A DNA stretch of 5,961 nucleotides from Acidimicrobiaceae bacterium (GCA_013044415.1 JABEUO010000070.1:1-5961); one strand, 5' to 3'. Shown: positions 1 through 4,985, counted from the first letter of the stretch. Notes: generated by a model from the letters alone, not told the origin. Program-made: numbers and translations.

Positions 1-37
1 CATCGAGTTCATCGGAAGGTTCTTTCGAAGAACCCAT
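1..37 (-). CDS. 5' end of a gene downstream of proC, possibly a BldC-like MerR-family regulator (partial)
   Basis: Only the first 12 codons are inside the window, reading MGSSKEPSDELD before the left edge. The ATG at 37-35 is preceded by GGTGA (45-49 on the plus strand) at 7 nt spacing, a good match to the anti-Shine-Dalgarno sequence. It starts 34 nt after the proC stop and is probably co-transcribed with it. In Mycobacterium tuberculosis a small excisionase/MerR-type DNA-binding protein of the BldC family follows proC (Rv0500, Rv0500A). A short polar N-terminus like this one would fit that family. No DNA-binding residues are visible, so the family call rests on gene order alone. An alternative GTG start in another frame (at about 46) has its purine-rich stretch too close to be convincing. 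Confidence 0.35.
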   Translation of the reverse strand, partial: MGSSKEPSDELD

Positions 38-71
38 AGCCAAGTCACCGACCTCTTTTTAGCCTCGCTGC

Positions 72-884
72 CTACTTACCAAGTTCCTTGGATCTCTCGT
101 AAGCGGCAAAGACCGCGTTTGTTATCGTGGCCTTGAGGGCTCCTCGGTCAAATTCAGCAATTCCCCTCGCGGTTGTGCCGCCCGGCGATGTCACCTCTAG
201 CCGAAGGATACGAGGATCCCTTCCATCCTCTAACGCCAACTGTCCCGAACCCACAGTGGTCAAAATTGCAAGTTTCCTGGCTAAATCGAGTGGTAGGCCG
301 AGGGAGACACCGGCCTCTTCTAGGGCCTCTATGAAATACATGAAGTACGCTGGGCCGGATCCAGACATTGCGGTAACCGCATCCATTTGATATTCAGGTA
401 CCCTAACGGTCATCGCCACGGCTGAAAATAGCGACTCGGCCCTAGCCATAACCTCCTCGTCTGCACCCTTTCCAGCGGCGATGGCAACCACACCCTTGCC
501 AACGGCTACCGCAGTATTTGGCATAGTTCTGACGATGGTAAAGCTCGGCGCCCAACTTGAAAGATGGGCACTATCTATCCCGGCGGCGATCGATACTAGG
601 ACGGGCGGAATTGCAGTTTTACCCGAGGGGGTGTTGACCAAAATCTCCAGTTCACTTACTGCCGAGGGTGCATCCTTTGGCTTTACCGCTAACACGAATG
701 TGTTAGCGGGTTCCGGTGATGCAGATACACTCACGCCAGGAAAGCGATCGACGATGGTCTTTCTAGCGGGCTCAAACTTTTCAGAAACATGTATTGACCT
801 GCCTTGCGAGCCGGGACCTTCAACAATTCCAGACAAGATGGCGCTCGCCATCTTGCCTCCGCCGACAAAACACAGATCAAACAT
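72..884 (-). CDS. proC: Pyrroline-5-carboxylate reductase
   Basis: This cytosolic enzyme makes L-proline by NAD(P)H-dependent reduction of 1-pyrroline-5-carboxylate, the last step of proline synthesis. The protein is 270 residues, the usual length. It opens with a Rossmann nucleotide-binding loop (VGGGKMA, residues 7-13), followed by the AVKPKD strand-turn (66-71) and the RTMPNTAVAVGKG segment (119-131). The helical C-terminal dimerisation domain carries MSGSGPAY (173-180) and the family signature VTSPGGTTARGI (231-242). All expected motifs are intact and in order. The ATG at 884-882 sits two residues before the first beta strand, so the start is well placed. No Shine-Dalgarno sequence precedes it, but a TATTAT -10-like hexamer ends 7 nt upstream, which suggests a leaderless mRNA. 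It lies 169 nt after mshA and 34 nt before the next gene. Confidence 0.97.
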   Translation of the reverse strand: MFDLCFVGGGKMASAILSGIVEGPGSQGRSIHVSEKFEPARKTIVDRFPGVSVSASPEPANTFVLAVKPKDAPSAVSELEILVNTPSGKTAIPPVLVSIAAGIDSAHLSSWAPSFTIVRTMPNTAVAVGKGVVAIAAGKGADEEVMARAESLFSAVAMTVRVPEYQMDAVTAMSGSGPAYFMYFIEALEEAGVSLGLPLDLARKLAILTTVGSGQLALEDGRDPRILRLEVTSPGGTTARGIAEFDRGALKATITNAVFAAYERSKELGK

Positions 885-891
885 ACAACAG

Positions 892-897
892 ATAATA
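892..897 (-). promoter_or_regulatory. Probable -10 element of the proC promoter
   Basis: On the minus strand this reads TATTAT, one mismatch from TATAAT. Seven bases separate it from the proC ATG, so the expected transcription start falls on or next to the start codon. The -35 is poor: GTCAAC at 17 nt or TTGAGT at 21 nt. The lack of any ribosome binding site before proC supports a leaderless transcript, which is common in actinobacteria. The spacing is seen directly; promoter activity is inferred. Confidence 0.45.
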
Positions 898-924
898 AGC
901 AGGTTTGAACGGATGTTGACTCAA

Positions 925-941
925 TAATTAACCAGTAATTA
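925..941. promoter_or_regulatory. AT-rich paired TAATTA element upstream of proC
   Basis: TAATTA occurs twice (925-930 and 936-941), 11 bp apart and so about one helical turn. Because TAATTA is itself palindromic, the pair is both a direct and an inverted repeat around ACCAG. It lies about 41-57 bp upstream of the proC start, just beyond the expected -35 position, where an operator or an UP-type element would sit. The rest of the proC-mshA gap (885-1053) shows nothing else that can be named. Confidence 0.25.
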
Positions 942-1053
942 GCTGACAATCCTGTCCGATCGAGCATACAAAAATAGGAAACGCGGACATAACCCTATCC
1001 TTCCCAAACATTACCGTTAGCCCGGCAGTACATTCAGACCTGCGGGATCGGTA

Positions 1054-2292
1054 CTAGCTACAACTAAGTAGTTCTCGGGCAAGCAAAGATCTGGAAATAG
1101 AACTCATCTGTCGAGCGGCGTACGACCAGGTATAACCGAATGACTTCTCCACCGCCGCCTTTGACATAGCTTTCATCTGCTCTGGATGCGACAGCAAGTT
1201 GCCCGCCTCCTCTGCAAACTTTTCTGGGGACCGTTCAGAAACCAATATCCCGGTCATCCCCCCATCTATCACCGAGGTGAGCCCGCCGACATCCGAAGCG
1301 ATAGTTACCAGTCCGCACGAAGCGGCCTCGAGGGCGACAAGGCCAAATGACTCAGTTCTGGAGGTAATGAAACATAAATCCGCTGCTCGATAGTAGCTGG
1401 AAATGGTCTCGTGGGGTTGTGGTGAGATCAGGTGCAAACGCTCCTGAACGCCGTAGGACTCAGCAAGCTTCCTTACCAGATTCAGCTCTTCTGACCCTTC
1501 GATTCCAGACGGCCCACCTATCATGACCATCTCAACATCGAACTCCCTCGCCAGGATTCCAAGCGCAGCTACCGCCATGGAAGGTGCCTTTAGGGGTTGA
1601 ATTCTGCCGATCCAAAGGAGGAGCTTCTTATTCTGGTCGAGTCCAAGGGCTTGGCGAGCCATAGCCTTTGCGCCTGGGGCAAAAAATGCATGATCGACTC
1701 CAGGCGTGACCACCTCAACCCTCTCGGCCGAGATGCCATAAAGGTCGACAAGCTGGATCATTTCCTGAGCGCACGAAACTAGCACCGCATCTGAACATCC
1801 CATTATTTCAAGTTCTTTTTTGACCCTAAAATCCTCGTCGTAACCATCATCCGGTCTCGTCCGACCGAAGGACTTTACTCGCTCCAATGTGTGGAAAGTC
1901 GTCAACATTGGGACGTCCAGTTCGTGTTTGATTGTGTGCCCAGCAATCCCGGATAGCCAATAGTTCGAATGAATCAGATCCGGCATAAATGAATTGGAAT
2001 CGAGCATCAAGCTAAGAACTTCGTCCCGAAACTCGTCGACGTGGTCCAAAAGTTCCTCTTTTTCGAGATGCCGAAGGGGACCAGCTGGAACGTTGTGAAC
2101 GACAAAACCAGGTTCAACGACAATTTTCAAGGGATCATTGACCGATGTTGATCTGGTATAGACGTCACAATCTGCCCCAGATCGAACTAGGGCCGATGCC
2201 AAACGTTTTACGTATACGTTCATTCCACCACCATCGCCAACGCCGGGTTGAGCCAACGGCGAAGTATGGTAGGACAGAACAGCAAAACGCAT
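1054..2292 (-). CDS. mshA: D-inositol-3-phosphate glycosyltransferase (MshA-like, GT4 family)
   Basis: MshA moves N-acetylglucosamine from UDP-GlcNAc to inositol 3-phosphate, the first step of mycothiol synthesis in actinobacteria. The 412-residue protein has a GT-B fold layout. The N-terminal half has AVLSYHTSPLAQPG (4-17), the GDGGGMNVYV loop (19-28), HSNYWLSG (108-115) and TFHTLERVK (132-140). The C-terminal donor-binding half has TPGVD (196-200), GRIQPLKAP (229-237, with Arg230 and Lys235) and the EX7E motif Glu314/Glu322 in TESFGLVALEA. The first of these segments closely resembles mycobacterial MshA. The start is the ATG at 2292-2290: GGAGG lies 9 nt upstream and the first beta strand follows at once. 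A TTG at 2319 would add nine residues without a ribosome site. The gene follows rsiG by 104 nt. Another GT4 substrate cannot be excluded. Confidence 0.82.
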   Translation of the reverse strand: MRFAVLSYHTSPLAQPGVGDGGGMNVYVKRLASALVRSGADCDVYTRSTSVNDPLKIVVEPGFVVHNVPAGPLRHLEKEELLDHVDEFRDEVLSLMLDSNSFMPDLIHSNYWLSGIAGHTIKHELDVPMLTTFHTLERVKSFGRTRPDDGYDEDFRVKKELEIMGCSDAVLVSCAQEMIQLVDLYGISAERVEVVTPGVDHAFFAPGAKAMARQALGLDQNKKLLLWIGRIQPLKAPSMAVAALGILAREFDVEMVMIGGPSGIEGSEELNLVRKLAESYGVQERLHLISPQPHETISSYYRAADLCFITSRTESFGLVALEAASCGLVTIASDVGGLTSVIDGGMTGILVSERSPEKFAEEAGNLLSHPEQMKAMSKAAVEKSFGYTWSYAARQMSSISRSLLARELLSCS

Positions 2293-2301
2293 CGAGAACA
2301 A

Positions 2302-2306
2302 CCTCC
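2302..2306 (-). promoter_or_regulatory. Ribosome binding site of mshA
   Basis: The minus strand reads GGAGG, ending 9 nt before the ATG at 2292. It decides the start in favour of that ATG over the in-frame TTG at 2319, because it lies downstream of the TTG. Confidence 0.8.
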
Positions 2307-2359
2307 GACTAGCAAGCAAGACCGACGCAACGTCGTCAGCCGATCAGCGTCATGTTTTT

Positions 2360-2378
2360 CAACCCGCGAGACGGGTCG
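2360..2378. repeat. Short hairpin in the rsiG-mshA gap
   Basis: ACCCG (2362-2366) and CGGGT (2372-2376) pair across a 5-nt loop. On the minus strand a G-T and a C-G pair extend this to a 7-bp stem. On the minus strand it is followed by TGAAAAAC rather than a T-run, so it is not a standard intrinsic terminator. It could attenuate or process transcription between rsiG and mshA. A second small inverted repeat (CGACG CAA CGTCG, 2323-2335) lies between it and the mshA ribosome site. Confidence 0.35.
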
Positions 2379-2396
2379 TAGATTCCGAGAAGGTCC

Positions 2397-2894
2397 TTAG
2401 CCCTTCCTTACATCCTCAAGTAGGCCCTCTACGCTGGCCCGACCATTCTTGTACTGCTCGACTAGTTCAGATGAGAGCAGATCCAGTACCGAGTGCAACT
2501 GTTGTCTCATCTCAGATATCTCCCTTTCGGTCTCCGCCAACCGATCGCTCTTCGAAGGTGGACCGGCCAGGGAGTCCTGCAAGAACTGGTCAGCCTGTAG
2601 AGAGGCCTCCTCCGAGATCTCCACTTCCACTAGTCTGCCAGCTGAACTATGCGGGTTACCGTCACTAAGTATCTCAGACAATTCGCCAATTAGTTCGCTG
2701 GAATCTGAAGTAGCATTAGAAGCTTCAGCGATGTCGATCATCGCCTGCACTAACCGACGTGTATAGGACACAACCGATTCGATATGGATTGCCTGGTCTC
2801 TACGCCGCCGAAGTTCTTCCACGCTAATTGAACCGATGTCATCGATGAATGAGGGGCTAAGCACCTCTGCAACTTCTTCACGGAGCGACGCCAT
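2397..2894 (-). CDS. rsiG: RsiG-type c-di-GMP-binding anti-sigma factor (twin-motif)
   Basis: In Streptomyces, RsiG holds the sporulation sigma factor WhiG inactive when loaded with two cyclic-di-GMP molecules, which bind to E(X)3S(X)2R(X)3Q(X)3D repeats on the two helices of an antiparallel coiled coil. This 165-residue protein has no membrane segment and is mostly charged helix. The first motif is perfect: Glu39, Ser43, Arg46, Gln50, Asp54, in a helix that begins with RRRRDQ. The second helix has Glu123, Ser127, Arg130, His134, Asp138, so the spacing is exact but Gln is replaced by His. A Ser/Glu/Asp-rich linker (about 57-117) joins them. The ATG at 2894 has only a weak purine stretch upstream. 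A TAGAGT hexamer 7 nt before it allows a leaderless transcript. It starts 39 nt after the S26 peptidase gene and is probably in the same operon. No whiG is in view, so the partner is inferred. Confidence 0.82.
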   Translation of the reverse strand: MASLREEVAEVLSPSFIDDIGSISVEELRRRRDQAIHIESVVSYTRRLVQAMIDIAEASNATSDSSELIGELSEILSDGNPHSSAGRLVEVEISEEASLQADQFLQDSLAGPPSKSDRLAETEREISEMRQQLHSVLDLLSSELVEQYKNGRASVEGLLEDVRKG

Positions 2895-2933
2895 ATTCTA
2901 TACTCTAGATGATTTCGATAATGAGCTCATCTT

Positions 2934-3338
2934 TTAAATCCTTCCGGCCGAACTTACGGGGAAATAGCGATAGAATGCCACGCCAATAAGCTCACTAAGT
3001 GGGATGAGTCCAAAGTGCCTGGAGTCCGTGGATGCGTCGGCATTATCACCTATTGCGACGACTTCTCCAGCCCCGACACTTTGTGCTCGCTTCACGAGAA
3101 GCCTGGTGCGCTCCCTCGGGTCGGCGAAAACTATCAGCGATCCAGGAATGGGAGCAATTCCCTTCCTGACGAGAATTTTGTCGCCATCGGAGAGGGTAGG
3201 CTCCATGGAGTCGCCTACAACTTCTAGTCGCTGGTAACGGCGGATGAACCTGCGAGTCAATTCGGCAAACCCCAAGAAAAAGACCAGCCAACCCATTGCC
3301 TCCAACCCAAGCAGTAATAGGTTGACAAGCCTCTTCAA
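2934..3338 (-). CDS. Small membrane-anchored S26 family peptidase (signal peptidase / SodX-like)
   Basis: The protein is 134 residues with one N-terminal membrane helix (about 4-25) followed by basic residues. It has the three S26 boxes: GDSMEPTL with nucleophile Ser44; LLVKRA with general-base Lys83; and GDNADASTDSRHFG (97-110), the conserved GDN-SxDSR block. The Ser-Lys distance of 39 resembles minimal Gram-positive-type signal peptidases. The catalytic core is as short as that of SodX, which trims the leader of nickel superoxide dismutase. No nickel superoxide dismutase gene lies in the window, so the substrate is unknown. The TTG start at 3338 is well supported: GGAGGT lies 6 nt upstream, and the TTGA overlaps the stop of the upstream small gene. 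Its role next to rsiG is unexplained. Confidence 0.85.
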   Translation of the reverse strand: MKRLVNLLLLGLEAMGWLVFFLGFAELTRRFIRRYQRLEVVGDSMEPTLSDGDKILVRKGIAPIPGSLIVFADPRERTRLLVKRAQSVGAGEVVAIGDNADASTDSRHFGLIPLSELIGVAFYRYFPVSSAGRI

Positions 3339-3475
3339 CTCTGCACCTCCACAACGACGCCGTCCTCATCAACACGGAAAGAGATTCCCAAATATCGGCT
3401 GCTAATCCATGCTAACACTAGGACTATGGCTACTGGAGCAACGAAATAATAGATAGCTGGCTCAAGCGATTCCAT
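3335..3475 (-). CDS. 46-residue single-pass membrane microprotein, unknown function
   Basis: The reading frame runs from ATG 3475-3473 to a TGA at 3337-3335. The protein opens MESLEPAIYYFVAPVAIVLV, so a membrane helix spans roughly residues 7-25. A hydrophilic tail follows, with Arg27, Arg34 and an acidic VDEDG turn before the end at VEVQS. Acidic residues before the helix and Arg after it suggest N-out/C-in topology. The stop and the TTG start of the S26 peptidase form a 4-nt overlap (TTGA), a classic sign of translational coupling. The peptidase ribosome site (GGAGGT) lies inside the last codons of this frame. Upstream, AAGG and TAGG give only a weak ribosome site. I do not recognise the family. 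The coupling and the membrane helix make a real gene likely. Confidence 0.65.
   Translation of the reverse strand: MESLEPAIYYFVAPVAIVLVLAWISSRYLGISFRVDEDGVVVEVQS
3346..3350 (-). promoter_or_regulatory. Ribosome binding site of the S26 peptidase gene
   Basis: The minus strand reads GGAGG followed by T, with 7 nt between GGAGG and the TTG at 3338. It lies within the final codons of the 46-residue gene and is the reason for accepting the TTG start. Confidence 0.8.
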
Positions 3476-3530
3476 TGAGCCTAACCTTAGCGAGCACCCG
3501 GTAGGTTTCACTTGGCAACTGGCGTCATCA

Positions 3531-3579
3531 CGGATATCTAACGGTGATTAATCTAACGGTGATTACTCGTGAATATCCG
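3531..3579. repeat. Tandem 15-bp repeat framed by an inverted repeat
   Basis: ATCTAACGGTGATTA is present twice, perfectly and without a gap (3536-3550 and 3551-3565). The inverted arms CGGATAT (3531-3537) and ATATCCG (3573-3579) enclose the pair. The element starts about 56 bp upstream of the ATG of the membrane microprotein, in the position of an operator for the minus-strand operon. The sequence is certain; a regulatory role is inferred. Confidence 0.6.
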
Positions 3580-3711
3580 GAGGCTTAGCGCAAATCTCAT
3601 CCTGGATGGCTGGCCTTAGATCCAGCATCTCACACCTCAAGTTCGATCAGCACCTTTCTGAACCAACAGGGCGAGCCGGAGTTCCTTAAGTTTTTAGCCA
3701 ATAGGTCTTTG

Positions 3712-3742
3712 CCTAGAGACCTAGAGATTTCATATCTCAAGG
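3712..3742. repeat. 8-bp tandem repeat and overlapping hairpin
   Basis: CCTAGAGA is repeated directly (3712-3719, 3720-3727). The second copy also forms the left arm of an imperfect hairpin with ATCTCAAGG (3734-3742): GAGAT pairs with ATCTC, then one A-A mismatch, then CCT with AGG, across the loop TTCAT. It sits about 60-90 bp upstream of the DCC gene, just before the candidate -35. Confidence 0.4.
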
Positions 3743-3761
3743 TCAAAATTCGATCACACCC

Positions 3762-3792
3762 TTGACGACTAGTATGGAGGGAGACCTACCCT
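3762..3792 (+). promoter_or_regulatory. Candidate promoter of the DCC-family gene
   Basis: TTGACG (3762-3767) is a good -35 match. The best -10 is TACCCT (3787-3792), which fits the actinobacterial TANNNT pattern but at a long 19-nt spacing. Transcription would start near 3799, close to the TTG (3805) and ATG (3820) start candidates. The spacing makes this tentative. Confidence 0.25.
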
Positions 3793-3804
3793 GAAAGAAC
3801 AATA

Positions 3805-4344
3805 TTGAAACGTAGCGGTATGGAAAGCGAGGAAGGGACTGCCAACATCCTTGAAAGTGGGCTACAATCTTCCGGGCTACAATCTTCGGACTTAGATTCG
3901 AGGTCTCCCTCTACAGTCTCCCAACTGACAGTCATCTTCGATTCAGAGTGCGATATGTGCAGCCACTTCGCCAACGTGCTTGATGGATGGCGGGTGACAA
4001 CGCTGCCCTATCAGGAACTTTCCCCACAAGATCCACTCCTCGCTTACAATCCACGAGATAGGCTGATGGTGATACGGGAAGGCTTAATCGCGACTGGCCC
4101 CTTGGCGGTATTAGAAATCGCTAGAGACAAATATCCGAAATTGAATTGGTTATGGTGTCGAGTTGGTTCCGGATGGCCCTTAGCTCTTAGCGGTACCGTC
4201 TATGAGGCGATAGCAAAGAGGCGGCACCTTATAGATCGACTGTTTTGCGCTCCTTTGCTCAAGGGTGCGATTCCATCCCTGGGCCTTCGACCACCTAATC
4301 GGCAATTGACCAAAAAACTACCTCTCTCAGGGAAATCGAACTGA
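3805..4344 (+). CDS. DCC-family (DUF393) thiol-disulfide oxidoreductase-like protein
   Basis: The 179-residue protein has the family's defining motif FDSECDMC (45-52), that is Asp46-x-x-Cys49-x-x-Cys52, right after a beta strand (LTVIF), as in a thioredoxin-like fold. Later family features are DRLMVIREGLIATGPLAVLEIAR (85-107; strand, turn and helix) and the TVYEAIAKRRHLIDRL segment (131-146). Members are cytosolic or membrane-associated and are thought to have redox activity; substrates are unknown. Before the domain lies about 40 Ser-rich residues with a tandem GLQSS repeat (19-28), encoded by a 15-bp duplication. The start is uncertain: TTG at 3805 (used here) or ATG at 3820; neither has a strong ribosome site. 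It is the only plus-strand gene in the window and converges on nrdJ. Confidence 0.85.
   Translation: MKRSGMESEEGTANILESGLQSSGLQSSDLDSRSPSTVSQLTVIFDSECDMCSHFANVLDGWRVTTLPYQELSPQDPLLAYNPRDRLMVIREGLIATGPLAVLEIARDKYPKLNWLWCRVGSGWPLALSGTVYEAIAKRRHLIDRLFCAPLLKGAIPSLGLRPPNRQLTKKLPLSGKSN
3859..3888 (+). repeat. 15-bp tandem duplication inside the DCC gene
   Basis: GGGCTACAATCTTC occurs at 3859-3872 and 3874-3887, giving two 15-bp units that differ only in the last base (C then G). The reading frame is kept and each unit encodes a GLQSS pentapeptide in the N-terminal extension, outside the redox domain. Confidence 0.85.
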
Positions 4345-4380
4345 ACAAAAGGTGTCCTAACCCTTCGGACCTGGGTCACC
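4344..4380 (-). terminator. Possible minus-strand intrinsic terminator
   Basis: Read on the minus strand, GGTG-A-CC (4380-4374) pairs with GG-A-CACC (4357-4351), six pairs around one A-A mismatch with a 16-nt loop. The stem is followed directly by TTTTGTT (4350-4344). A plus-strand transcript from the DCC gene would meet the same stem without a U-run. The stem is modest, so this is tentative. If real, it implies a minus-strand transcript entering from 4381-4896. Confidence 0.3.
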
Positions 4381-4896
4381 GAGAGTTGGTCCACGGTGGA
4401 CATTGGAAATTTTAAACGCGTCGAGAACAAAATCCATTACACAACGAAATGCATTGGTTTTCTTACCACCCACGGATCCTTCGTATGTCGCACATGGTCG
4501 GCCCGCCGGAACTCCGCCTTGTCTAATAGACGGAAAGGGCTTTTGGAACCGACCCAATGTGGAATCTGTTGGAAATCAGGTCTCCTCCCGTGTCACCGAT
4601 CCTTTGTCGAAGGTACCGGTCAGGTTCCCCGGTCAAAGTGGACTACCGGTTTTCACATACGGAAGTTCATCACAAAGTACCTAATTTTTTGGGCCCGAGT
4701 CGACAACTCTGTGGACTACATCTACCTTGACCTTTTGGGCGACGTTCCAGTTGCTCAAGGCCCTTACGACGTGCCCTTATGACGTGTCTTCGACCACGAT
4801 GGTGGGTCGGTAGTAATTCACTTTTCCCAGATTGTCCCTACGAGCGGTCCGGTTCCATAATTGCAAAGGATCCAGTGATCAGTTTCTAAAGGCCTC
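4345..4896. other. Long non-coding stretch of unusual composition
   Basis: No protein family is recognisable on either strand in these 552 bases. By hand count the plus strand of 4345-4860 has about 36 CG but only about 13 GC dinucleotides, while the neighbouring DCC gene is close to 1:1 (3901-4140). TGA does not occur on the plus strand from 4345 to 4728. As a result, two overlapping plus frames (4396-4782 and 4403-4684) stay open by composition; neither has a ribosome site or a recognisable motif. Short palindromes GTCCAC-G-GTGGAC (4389-4401) and GTCTA-A-TAGAC (4521-4531), and a GTGGACTAC direct repeat (4638-4646, 4711-4719), lie within. It may be a degraded gene or an unrecognised RNA. Hallmarks of tmRNA, RNase P RNA and SRP RNA were looked for and not found. 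Confidence 0.5.
4761..4786. repeat. 13-bp imperfect tandem repeat
   Basis: CCCTTACGACGTG (4761-4773) is followed at once by CCCTTATGACGTG (4774-4786), with one mismatch. It lies in the non-coding stretch between the DCC gene and nrdJ. Confidence 0.6.
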
Positions 4897-4932
4897 TTGG
4901 CCGCCCCTAAGCACTAGCTCCAGGGCGGCCAA
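4897..4932 (-). terminator. Strong GC-rich hairpin downstream of nrdJ
   Basis: TTGGCCGCCC (4897-4906) and GGGCGGCCAA (4923-4932) are perfect 10-bp inverted repeats around a 16-nt loop, which can itself form a 3-bp AGC/GCT stem. It lies about 110 bp past the nrdJ stop on the minus strand. No long U-run follows on that strand (GAGGCCTTTAG), which resembles the U-poor hairpin terminators often proposed for actinobacteria. It could also act as a 3' mRNA-stabilising stem. Confidence 0.55.
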
Positions 4933-4985
4933 TGGTACGATTGGCGAGCATGAACCGTTCGGCGACTCATATAGACCTTGCTAAC

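Larger units (their letters stand above)
3476..3804. other. Divergent intergenic region between the minus-strand operon and the DCC gene
   Basis: This 329-bp stretch separates genes transcribed away from each other, so it should hold promoters for both. It contains the 15-bp tandem repeat within an inverted repeat (3531-3579), an 8-bp tandem repeat (3712-3727) and a weak plus-strand promoter candidate (3762-3792). CTGGAT and ATCCAG (3602-3607 and 3620-3625) form a weak inverted repeat. No convincing minus-strand -35/-10 pair was found. The longest ATG-initiated plus frame looked at (27 codons from 3606) has no ribosome site. No tRNA was found. Confidence 0.6.

Noticed and set aside
2293..2319. 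Longer mshA start at TTG 2319
   Set aside because: It would add nine residues before the first beta strand and has no ribosome site, whereas GGAGG is placed correctly for the ATG at 2292.
3606..3689. 27-codon plus-strand ATG frame
   Set aside because: It has no ribosome site, is short, and resembles nothing known.
3591..3700. tRNA-like stretch with GTTCGAT (3641-3647)
   Set aside because: No flanking T-stem, anticodon stem or acceptor stem can be formed around it.
3476..3804. Possible nickel superoxide dismutase gene next to the SodX-like peptidase
   Set aside because: No frame on either strand encodes the HCxxPC nickel hook, and no adequate open frame exists here.
4389..4401. Palindrome GTCCAC-G-GTGGAC as a terminator of the DCC gene
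   Set aside because: The one-base centre leaves only a short stem with a realistic loop, and no U-run follows. It could at most be a protein-binding site, and there is no promoter beside it.
4357..4557. 66-codon minus-strand open frame starting at TTG
   Set aside because: It has no ribosome site, overlaps the plus-strand open frames, and its stop falls in the terminator-like stem. No family is recognisable. A decayed gene is possible but cannot be supported.
4396..4782. 128-codon plus-strand open frame starting at GTG, overlapping a 93-codon frame (4403-4684)
   Set aside because: It has no ribosome site and no recognisable motif. A second frame is open over the same bases, and the scarcity of stop codons follows from the local lack of TGA. 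It is better treated as a composition effect.
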